Assembly (NCBI RefSeq): GCF_009646095.1
Contig: NZ_CP045725.1
Location: 2,542,001 to 2,606,000 of the forward strand
DNA from: Raineyella fluvialis
GTDB lineage: Bacteria > Actinomycetota > Actinomycetes > Propionibacteriales > Propionibacteriaceae
DNA length: 64,000 bases
Direction of reading: 5' to 3'
The position numbers were made by a program, and so were the translations under genes. Shown in pieces: positions 58,265 to 64,000 of the stretch; position 1 is the first letter of the stretch; each line of letters begins with the position of its first letter. The notes under the pieces are model-generated. The model saw only the letters and a list, made by a program, of their open reading frames with translations, searched no databases and was not told the DNA's origin.

Positions 58265-58843
58265 ATGACGACCTCCGACGCCGCCCAGTGGGACCGCCGC
58301 TACGCCGAGCACGACCATGTCTGGCGGGCCGAGCCGCACGAGGAGGTCGCAGCCCTGGTCCCCGACCTGACACCGGGCGCCGCCCTTGACGTCGCCGCGG
58401 GGGAGGGGCGGCATGCCATCTGGCTGGCGGAGCGCGGCTGGGACGTCACGGCGATCGACTTCTCCGGCGTCGGGCTGGCCAAGGGCGAGGCGGAGGCCAC
58501 CCGCCGGGGCCTGGCCATCGACTGGGTGGTCGACGACGTCACCACCTGGCAGGCCCCGCGCACCTATGACCTGGTGCTGGTGTCCTTCATGCACGTGACC
58601 GCCGACGTGTTCACCCGGCTCCGCCGGCTGGTGGCCCCCGGGGGGCACCTGTTCGTCGTCGGCCACGCGCTGCGCAACCTCACCGACGGCGTCGGCGGTC
58701 CCCAGGATCCGGCGATGCTGCTCGACGTGCCCCAGCTACGGACGGCGGCCGGGGACCTCACCGTCCTGCGACTCGAGGAGGTCGAGCGGACCACGCCCGA
58801 CGGCGTCGCCATCGACATCGTTCTGGACGCCCGCCGCGACTGA
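58265..58843 (+). CDS. Class I SAM-dependent methyltransferase
   Basis: A 192-residue methyltransferase, TehB/UbiE-like in layout. ALDVAAGEGRHAIWLAERGWDVTAIDFS is the SAM-binding core with motif II, and FMHVTADVFTRLRRLVAPGGHLFVVGH covers the later strands. No substrate-specific region is recognised; many such proteins are annotated as tellurite or thiopurine methyltransferases without proof. GAAGGAACG lies upstream of the ATG. It is convergent with the hydrolase gene at 58894. Confidence 0.82.
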   Translation: MTTSDAAQWDRRYAEHDHVWRAEPHEEVAALVPDLTPGAALDVAAGEGRHAIWLAERGWDVTAIDFSGVGLAKGEAEATRRGLAIDWVVDDVTTWQAPRTYDLVLVSFMHVTADVFTRLRRLVAPGGHLFVVGHALRNLTDGVGGPQDPAMLLDVPQLRTAAGDLTVLRLEEVERTTPDGVAIDIVLDARRD

Positions 58844-58870
58844 TCCACGGACGCGGCCGCTGCCCCCAGC

Positions 58871-58907
58871 CCGCGGGGTCACCAGCCGCGGGGTCACCAG
58901 CCGCGGG
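58871..58907. repeat. 15-bp tandem repeat at convergent gene ends
   Basis: CCGCGGGGTCACCAG occurs twice in tandem (58871-58900) and partly a third time (58901-58907). The last copies contain the stop and final codons of the hydrolase gene on the minus strand. Confidence 0.8.
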
Positions 58908-59574
58908 CGCGCCACTCACCGAGGTGGGGGCGTTCCCGCCCGACGGTCGTGGAGTCGCCGTGCCCGGGATGGATCATGGTGTCGTCCCCGAACCGGTCGA
59001 AGACCTTGCCGGCGGCGTCCTCGAACAGTGTGGCGAAGTCCTCCGGGGAGGTCGTGCGCCCCAGCCCGCCGGGAAAGATCGCGTCGCCGGTGAGCAGGTG
59101 CACCGGCCCGTGGTCCGGTGTGACGACGAGCGTGATGGATCCGGGGGTGTGCCCGACGAGGCCGATGACACCCAATTCGAGGTCGCCGCAGCGGATGACG
59201 TCGCCGTCCCACCGCCCGTCCGGTCCCGACCCGGTCCGGCGGCGGATGGCCTCGCGGTCGGGCGTTCCGCAGACGAGCGCGGCCCCGGTCCGCTGCGCCA
59301 TCTCCGTCAGCACCCGGACGTGGTCGGGATGCTGATGGGTGGTGACGATGACCCCGACCGTACGATCGCCGAGCACCTCGGTCAGTCGGTCCGCCTCCGC
59401 GGCGCAGTCGACCAGGACCACCGGGCCCTGCGGTGCGGCGATGATGTAGGCGTTGTTGTCCGTCGGCCCGACCGACACCTTGGTCAGGGTCAGGTCACCC
59501 AGGTCGAGCGTGAGTGCCGGTCCGCCGGGCTCGACGTGGCACCGGTCATCCGGCCCGGTCACAGGGTCGGTCAC
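58894..59574 (-). CDS. MBL-fold metallo-hydrolase (glyoxalase II-like)
   Basis: A 226-residue metallo-beta-lactamase-fold hydrolase. VTTHQHPDHVRVL is the HXHXDH metal motif; LVGHTPGSITLVV, LLTGDAIFPGG and HPGHGDSTTVG supply the remaining metal ligands. The pattern TDNNAYIIAAPQGPVVLVDCAAE is like glyoxalase II and persulfide dioxygenase relatives. The GTG at 59574 overlaps the stop of the upstream isomerase-family gene (GTGA), so they are coupled; given the mycothiol fold of that neighbour, a mycothiol-thioester substrate is plausible but inferred. An N-terminal extension to 59781 is rejected. Confidence 0.85.
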   Translation of the reverse strand: MTDPVTGPDDRCHVEPGGPALTLDLGDLTLTKVSVGPTDNNAYIIAAPQGPVVLVDCAAEADRLTEVLGDRTVGVIVTTHQHPDHVRVLTEMAQRTGAALVCGTPDREAIRRRTGSGPDGRWDGDVIRCGDLELGVIGLVGHTPGSITLVVTPDHGPVHLLTGDAIFPGGLGRTTSPEDFATLFEDAAGKVFDRFGDDTMIHPGHGDSTTVGRERPHLGEWRARGW

Positions 59575-60293
59575 CACGACGGGACGACCACGCCGTCGGC
59601 GCCGCTCACCGCGTCGGCGGGCAGCCGACCCGCCAGCCAGCCGAGAAGCTGGGCGGGATCGGCACTGACCTGCGTCGGTCCGGCGTCGTCGACGGCGGGC
59701 GTCGTCCATTCCCGCCCGTCCGGGGCGACGAGACGCAGCGCCGGGGCATCGGGCTTGCTCCCGATCCGCTCGACCGCCCACCCGAGGACGAGGACGGCGA
59801 CGTCCGGGTCGAGATCGCCGAAGCCCGCCCCGATCGCCAGGTCGATGTGGTGGATGGCGACCTCGGCCAGCCGGCCCAGGGCCAGGGCCGCCACCGGAAC
59901 CCGGGTGCCGCGGAACAGGACAGGCATGGTCCAGTCGTGGATCCGGTCGAAGGTGTCCTCGAGCGCGCTGGAGGACGCGTCCAGGTCCTCCTGGATCGCC
60001 AGGCCGTCCCGCCCCGCGCCGGCCCGGATGGCGGACTCCCGGGCCTCCGGCGTCGGATAGAGCGGCACGTCCTCGCCGCGCAACGCGCCCTCGATGACCC
60101 CCCGCACGGCGTCCGCGTGCCGGGCGATGTGGGCCGCAAGTTCGGCCCGCGTCCAGCCGGGCAGGCCGCTAGGGCCGCCCCAGTCGTCGTCGCTCACCTG
60201 GATCGTGTCGCCCAGCAGGTCGTGGGTGGCGGTGCGCAGGGCGTGGCGGACCTCGGGCAGTGCGGCCACGGGGCCGGGGGTGTCGGTGCTCAC
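59571..60293 (-). CDS. Maleylpyruvate isomerase family mycothiol-dependent enzyme
   Basis: A 240-residue DinB-like four-helix protein with an MDMPI N-terminal domain. LPGWTRAELAAHIARHADAV includes the metal-binding His region, and LAEVAIHHIDLAIGAGF supplies the second HXXXD-type site. Family members use mycothiol for maleylpyruvate isomerisation or related thiol-transfer reactions, which fits an actinobacterium. The actual substrate is unknown. The GTG at 60293 follows TATGGT by 6 bases; the in-between GGAG makes leaderless versus short-leader use uncertain. Coupled to the downstream MBL hydrolase. Confidence 0.83.
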   Translation of the reverse strand: MSTDTPGPVAALPEVRHALRTATHDLLGDTIQVSDDDWGGPSGLPGWTRAELAAHIARHADAVRGVIEGALRGEDVPLYPTPEARESAIRAGAGRDGLAIQEDLDASSSALEDTFDRIHDWTMPVLFRGTRVPVAALALGRLAEVAIHHIDLAIGAGFGDLDPDVAVLVLGWAVERIGSKPDAPALRLVAPDGREWTTPAVDDAGPTQVSADPAQLLGWLAGRLPADAVSGADGVVVPSW

Positions 60294-60299
60294 CGCTCC

Positions 60300-60305
60300 A
60301 CCATA
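60300..60305 (-). promoter_or_regulatory. -10 element of the isomerase/hydrolase operon
   Basis: TATGGT on the minus strand lies 6 bases before the GTG at 60293. It lies in the 52-base gap after the LysR gene. Confidence 0.45.
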
Positions 60306-60345
60306 ACGACCGCGGCCGGTCGGCGACAGGACGTCGCCCACCCGG

Positions 60346-61338
60346 TCAGCCCACCCGACCGGGTGTCGCGTACCGCCGGGCGTGGGCCAGGGCGATCCCC
60401 AGCAGGTCCCCGGCCAGGTCCGGCGGACGTCCGCCCTTCCGCCACGCGACGAGCAGCGGGCGGGCGAGGACGAGGTCGGCGACATTGACAGTCGCCACCC
60501 GGCCGGTCCGGATCCACGAAGCGGCGTCGAGGCTGCCCACCACCCCGGGGGTGGTGCCGGCGGCGACGGCGGTGAGCACCGCGGCAGCGTTCGCCCTCTC
60601 CAGCCGCGGCGGGACGGCATCGTACGGTGCCAGGGCTCGGTCCAGCACCCGACGGGTTGAGCTGGCCGCCGGCTCGAGGACCAGCGGTGTCCGGGCCAGT
60701 TCAGCGGCGGTGATCGGCAGCTCGCGCCGCGCCCAGGGGTGGTGCGGGGCGACGACGACGACGAGGCCCTCGGTCCCGAAGTTCAGTACTTCCAGCCCCG
60801 CCGCCCGGACCGGTTCCTCGGTGAAACCGAGGCTCGCCTCACCGCGGGCGACCAGATCGAGGATCGTGGGCGCCGCGGCGACGGCGAGGTCGACCTCGAC
60901 CTCGGCGGAGGCGGTGACGGTGGGGGAGTCCTTCGGCGCGCCGCTGCGGTACCACTGGGGCGCCCGGGCCCGGACGGTGCTGCGCAGCTCCGCCACCCAC
61001 ATCGGCAGCAGGTGCTCGGCGATGAGCGGTGTCGCGGCGACGGCGACCCGTGCGGTGCGTTCCCGGCGGAGCAGCGCGACACCGTCGACGAGGGTCTGCG
61101 CCTGGCCGAGGACGGCTCGGGCCCAGGTCACCACCAGCGCGCCCTCGGAGGTCAGCGTCGAGCCCTGGGGCGTACGGTCGAGGAGCCGAAGCCGGAGTTC
61201 GTGCTCGAGATTGCGCAGGGTACGGGATGCGTTCGGCTGGGCCATGTCGAGTGTCCGGGCCGCCGCGCCCACGCTGCCCTGTTCCGCCACCGCGACAAGA
61301 AGTTCCAGGGCGGCGGGGTCGGGCCAACGATGGCTCAT
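60346..61338 (-). CDS. LysR-family transcriptional regulator
   Basis: A 330-residue activator/repressor. The N-terminal winged helix-turn-helix is clear: LELLVAVAEQGSVGAAARTLDMAQPNASRTLRNLEHELRLRLLDRT. A linker helix and a periplasmic-binding-protein-like effector domain follow. LysR proteins usually regulate a divergent neighbour, but here both flanking genes run the same way, so the target is unclear. It starts at the ATG at 61338, 37 bases after the YCII gene, possibly co-transcribed with it. Confidence 0.88.
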   Translation of the reverse strand: MSHRWPDPAALELLVAVAEQGSVGAAARTLDMAQPNASRTLRNLEHELRLRLLDRTPQGSTLTSEGALVVTWARAVLGQAQTLVDGVALLRRERTARVAVAATPLIAEHLLPMWVAELRSTVRARAPQWYRSGAPKDSPTVTASAEVEVDLAVAAAPTILDLVARGEASLGFTEEPVRAAGLEVLNFGTEGLVVVVAPHHPWARRELPITAAELARTPLVLEPAASSTRRVLDRALAPYDAVPPRLERANAAAVLTAVAAGTTPGVVGSLDAASWIRTGRVATVNVADLVLARPLLVAWRKGGRPPDLAGDLLGIALAHARRYATPGRVG

Positions 61339-61375
61339 ACCCGCCCGCCCCTCGACCCGCGCGCCAGCGACGGGA

Positions 61376-61744
61376 CTAGGTCCACCGCCCGTCCAGGTAC
61401 GAGGTGGCCGAGGTCCTCACCTCGACGATGCCGTACGTCGCGGCGGGACACTTCTCCGCCCAGGCGAGCGCGGTCGCGCGATCCGGGACGTCCAGGATGA
61501 AGACGCCCATCAGTGGTTCGGTGGCCGGCGCGAAGGGTCCGTGATGGGCATCGACCGCCCAGGGCCGGCGGGTCAGGCTGGTGCCCTCGGAGGGTGACGT
61601 GAGGACCTCGGCGGCGACCAGCACCCCGGCCTCCTCCAGCTCCTTGCCGTACTCCCCGAACGCCTCCTGCATGGCCGTGATGGCCTCGGGTGAGACCTCG
61701 CCCGGCTTGGGTTCCGCATTGTTCAGCAGCAGCACGCAGCGCAT
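61376..61744 (-). CDS. YCII-related (DGPF-like) protein
   Basis: A 122-residue ferredoxin-like-fold protein of the YCII/DGPF family. RCVLLLNNAEPKPGEVSPEA opens the fold; HHGPFAPATEPLMGVFILDVPDRATALAWAEKCPAA has the central loop (GPF) and the WA.K.P motif. Enzyme activity is known for few members. ATG at 61744 with GAGGTCATC upstream; the frame is open to 61819 without support. It is divergent from the guanidine riboswitch-controlled exporter. Confidence 0.8.
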   Translation of the reverse strand: MRCVLLLNNAEPKPGEVSPEAITAMQEAFGEYGKELEEAGVLVAAEVLTSPSEGTSLTRRPWAVDAHHGPFAPATEPLMGVFILDVPDRATALAWAEKCPAATYGIVEVRTSATSYLDGRWT

Positions 61745-61884
61745 GATGACCTCCCTCGCTCCCAAGGGTGGCGGAGATCGGGGCCGGTGGCAATGGCATC
61801 CGCGCTCGGGGAAGTGCACCGAGCGCCGAGCTCCGGACCGATCGGGACATGTGAGACAGTACTGCGGATTCCCCCTGAGGGATC

Positions 61885-61924
61885 CCGGACGAGGGAGCCG
61901 TACCCGGCGTGCGACAAGACGGCT
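61885..61924 (+). promoter_or_regulatory. Guanidine-III riboswitch (ykkC-III class)
   Basis: The sequence reads CCGGACGAGG, then GAGCCGTACCCGG, then a junction and GACAAGACGGCT. This matches the guanidine-III aptamer as I recall it (CCGGACGAGG, CGCCGUACCCGG, GACAAGACGGCG). The helix CCGG/CCGG is kept. The pseudoknot helix changes from CGCCGU/ACGGCG to AGCCGT/ACGGCT, a compensated base change that supports folding. The ribosome site AAGGGG begins 3 bases after the aptamer, so guanidine binding probably controls translation of the downstream exporter. Confidence 0.9.
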
Positions 61925-61938
61925 TGAAGGGGTGCCGC

Positions 61939-62253
61939 ATGTCCTGGCTCGTTCTGGTGGTCGCCGGTGTCCTGGAGGCCGTCTGGGCGATTGCGCTGGG
62001 TCGGTCCGACGGGCTGAGCAGACTCATCCCGTCGGTGGTCTTCGTCGCGGCGCTCGCCCTGAGCATGGCCGGCCTGGCGTACGCGATGCGTGACCTGCCC
62101 ACCGGCACCGCCTACGCCGTATGGGTGGGAATCGGGGCCACTCTCACCGTGGGATTCAGCATGATTACCGGGGCCGACCCGGTGGGCCCGCTGCGCGTGG
62201 CGTTCCTGGCCATGATCATCGGCGGGGTGATCGGTCTCAAGGCCCTCCACTGA
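61939..62253 (+). CDS. gdx: Guanidinium exporter, small multidrug resistance family (Gdx/SugE)
   Basis: A 104-residue four-helix SMR transporter. The essential Glu13 lies in VAGVLEAVWAIALGRSDG; the SugE/Gdx-type signature continues with PTGTAYAVWVGIGATLTVGFSMI. Gdx exporters remove guanidinium in exchange for protons, as antiparallel dimers in the membrane; EmrE-like multidrug members differ around this Trp and Gly pattern. The upstream guanidine-III riboswitch makes guanidinium the likely substrate. ATG at 61939, with AAGGGG 6 bases before it. The frame is open to 61909 inside the riboswitch, which is not a start. Confidence 0.92.
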   Translation: MSWLVLVVAGVLEAVWAIALGRSDGLSRLIPSVVFVAALALSMAGLAYAMRDLPTGTAYAVWVGIGATLTVGFSMITGADPVGPLRVAFLAMIIGGVIGLKALH

Positions 62254-62289
62254 GCGTCGGTGGCGTCGGTGGCGTCGGTGGCGTCGGTA
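62254..62289 (+). repeat. 9-bp tandem repeat before uvrA
   Basis: Four copies of GCGTCGGTG (the last ends in A) lie immediately after the gdx stop codon. The region is a non-coding slippage-prone array. Confidence 0.85.
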
Positions 62290-62344
62290 TCCATCGTGCG
62301 GGCCTCCCGAGCGCTCGGACCCCGGACTGTCAGAGGGGAGTGCA

Positions 62345-62350
62345 TAGGAT
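62345..62350 (+). promoter_or_regulatory. -10 element of a leaderless uvrA transcript
   Basis: TAGGAT lies 6 bases before the uvrA GTG, with no ribosome site. The layout matches uvrB. Confidence 0.55.
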
Positions 62351-62356
62351 TGTCCG

Positions 62357-64000
62357 GTGAGCCCGACCACACCCGCTGATCATCCCGATCTCCCCTCGGT
62401 AGCCGATCCCGTGCACCCCGCCGGGCTCGACCGCATCGTCGTGCGCGGAGCCCGCCAGCACAACCTGCGCAACGTCTCGCTCAGCCTGCCGCGCGACGCG
62501 ATGATCGTGTTCACCGGGCTGTCCGGATCCGGCAAGTCGAGCCTGGCCTTCGACACCATCTTCGCCGAGGGTCAGCGGCGCTACGTCGAGTCGCTGTCCT
62601 CGTACGCCCGGATGTTCCTCGGCCAGATGGACAAGCCCGACGTCGACTTCATCGAGGGTCTGTCCCCGGCGGTGTCGATCGACCAGAAGTCCACCAGCCG
62701 CAACCCGCGATCGACGGTCGGCACGATCACCGAGGTGTACGACTACATGCGCCTGCTGTGGGCACGTGCCGGGCACCCGCACTGCCCGGTCTGTGGCGCC
62801 CCGATCAGTCGTCAGTCGCCCCAGCAGATCGTGGACCGGCTGATGACCCTGGACGAGGGGACCCGCCTGCAGGTGCTGGCGCCGGTCGTCCGCGGTCGCA
62901 AGGGCGAGTACGTCGACCTCTTCCAGCAGCTCGCCGGCCAGGGCTATGCGCGGGTCCGGGTCGACGGCGAGCAGCACCCGCTCACCGCCCCGCCCACGCT
63001 GGCGAAGCAGAAGAAGCACGACATCGACGTGATCGTCGACCGCGTGGTGGTCAAGCCGACCGCCCAGCGTCGCCTCACCGATTCCATCGAGACCGCCCTG
63101 GGCCTGACCCAGGGGGTCGTCGCGATCGACTTCGTGGACCGCGACGCCAAGGATCCGGAGCGAGAGGTGCACTTCTCCGAGCACCTCGCCTGCCCCAACG
63201 GGCACGACATCACTCTCGAGGAGCTGGAACCGCGGCAGTTCTCCTTCAACTCCCCCTGGGGAGCCTGTCCCCAGTGCGACGGCATCGGCACCCGGATGGA
63301 GGTGGACCCCGACCTCGTCATCCCCGACGACCAGATGTCCATCGCGGAGGGAGCGATCGCCCCATGGGCCGGCTCTCATACCAGCGACTACTTCATGCGC
63401 CTGCTGCACGGGATGGCCAAGGAGGAGGGCTTCAGCCTGGACACCCCCTGGCGTGACCTCAGCCCGGAGGTCCAGGGACTGGTGCTCGGCGGCCACGGGT
63501 CCCCGGTCTACGTGTCCTACCGCAACCGCTTCGGCCGCGAGCGCAAGTACACGACGTCGTACGAGGGCGTCGTGCACTGGATCTCGCGCCGGCACGACGA
63601 TGCCGAGACCGACACCGCTCGGGAGCGCTTCGCCGGCTACATGCGCGAGGTGCCCTGCACGGCCTGCAAGGGTGCCCGGCTCAAGCCGAGCTCACTTGCC
63701 GTGACCGTCGGCGGGAAGTCCATCGCCGAGGTGGCCGCGATGGCCATCACCGACGCGGCGGACTTCCTCTCCGGTCTGGAACTGAGCGAGCGCGAAGCGC
63801 AGATCGCCGAGCGGGTGGTCAAGGAGATCGCTTTGCGACTGCGCTTCCTCGTGGACGTCGGTCTCGACTACCTGACCCTGTCCCGGTCCGCCGGCACCCT
63901 TTCCGGCGGGGAGGCGCAGCGGATCCGGCTCGCCACGCAGATCGGCGCCGGTCTGGTCGGTGTGCTCTACGTGCTGGACGAGCCCAGCATCGGCCTGCAC
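62357..64000 (+). CDS. uvrA: Excinuclease ABC subunit UvrA, N-terminal part (runs off the window)
   Basis: The damage-recognition ATPase of nucleotide excision repair. The 548 codons visible stay in one frame: first Walker [26 protein letters not shown], UvrB-contacting segment [25 protein letters not shown], a CXXC zinc finger start (PHCPVCG), the second zinc-type region [11 protein letters not shown], and the ABC signature [16 protein letters not shown] followed by [13 protein letters not shown]. About 400 C-terminal residues lie beyond 64000. The GTG at 62357 adds an unconserved 20-residue start before [17 protein letters not shown]. Its promoter is at 62345. Confidence 0.95.
   Translation, partial: MSPTTPADHPDLPSVADPVHPAGLDRIVVRGARQHNLRNVSLSLPRDAMIVFTGLSGSGKSSLAFDTIFAEGQRRYVESLSSYARMFLGQMDKPDVDFIEGLSPAVSIDQKSTSRNPRSTVGTITEVYDYMRLLWARAGHPHCPVCGAPISRQSPQQIVDRLMTLDEGTRLQVLAPVVRGRKGEYVDLFQQLAGQGYARVRVDGEQHPLTAPPTLAKQKKHDIDVIVDRVVVKPTAQRRLTDSIETALGLTQGVVAIDFVDRDAKDPEREVHFSEHLACPNGHDITLEELEPRQFSFNSPWGACPQCDGIGTRMEVDPDLVIPDDQMSIAEGAIAPWAGSHTSDYFMRLLHGMAKEEGFSLDTPWRDLSPEVQGLVLGGHGSPVYVSYRNRFGRERKYTTSYEGVVHWISRRHDDAETDTARERFAGYMREVPCTACKGARLKPSSLAVTVGGKSIAEVAAMAITDAADFLSGLELSEREAQIAERVVKEIALRLRFLVDVGLDYLTLSRSAGTLSGGEAQRIRLATQIGAGLVGVLYVLDEPSIGLH

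Noticed and set aside
59575-59781. N-terminal extension of the MBL hydrolase
   Set aside because: It is Arg-rich shadow sequence antisense in frame terms to the isomerase-family gene; the GTGA overlap at 59574 marks a better start.

Overview
High-GC actinobacterial chromosome, most consistent with the order Propionibacteriales (Propionibacteriaceae-like). The basis is very high G+C, GTG/TTG starts, a dcw cluster without ddl or murB, SepF and DivIVA in place of FtsA/ZipA, a mycothiol-enzyme fold, an ANTAR response regulator, and gene order shared with mycobacteria (aroG/pknL/idsA/metF and pyk/pdtaR/polA/rpsA/uvrB/uvrA, recalled, not searched). The genus is not determined. Almost everything is core genome: no prophage, insertion sequence, CRISPR array or genomic island was seen.

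Layout. 1-9.2 kb: end of an acyltransferase, class II DAHP synthase, low-molecular-weight phosphatase, secreted cutinase-like esterase, PASTA kinase, polyprenyl diphosphate synthase, MetF and a sugar kinase. 9.3-13.9 kb (minus): HelD-type helicase, FAD oxidoreductase and SGNH-fold protein. 14-20.3 kb: a DNA-damage module, with a perfect LexA-type box, a DUF6504 protein, error-prone polymerase DnaE2, a methyltransferase and DNA polymerase IV. 20.4-26.5 kb: DUF3040 protein, then a minus-strand MoxR-DUF58-transglutaminase operon. 26.8-48.5 kb: the division and cell-wall cluster mraZ-rsmH-ftsL-ftsI-murE-murF-mraY-murD-ftsW-murG-murC-ftsQ-ftsZ-pgeF-sepF-yggT-divIVA, followed by a DksA-like protein, lspA and rluD. 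48.6-58.2 kb: pyk, tRNA-Leu(CAA), an ANTAR response regulator, polA, rpsA, uvrB. 58.2-64 kb: methyltransferase, glyoxalase-II-like hydrolase, mycothiol-dependent isomerase family protein, LysR regulator, YCII protein, a guanidine-III riboswitch with its Gdx exporter, and the start of uvrA.

Three window-wide patterns stand out. First, at least eleven reading-frame breaks, nearly all repaired by adding one base to a G or C homopolymer, interrupt ten genes, several of them normally essential (murC, murD, sepF). This looks like assembly or basecalling error rather than decay; such genes are annotated over their full restored span. Second, ten genes start 6 or 7 bases after a TANNNT hexamer, the layout of leaderless mRNAs. 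Third, tandem coding repeats extend disordered parts of MoxR, FtsI, DivIVA and the SGNH protein. The most specific regulatory discovery is the guanidine-III riboswitch upstream of a small multidrug resistance-type exporter.
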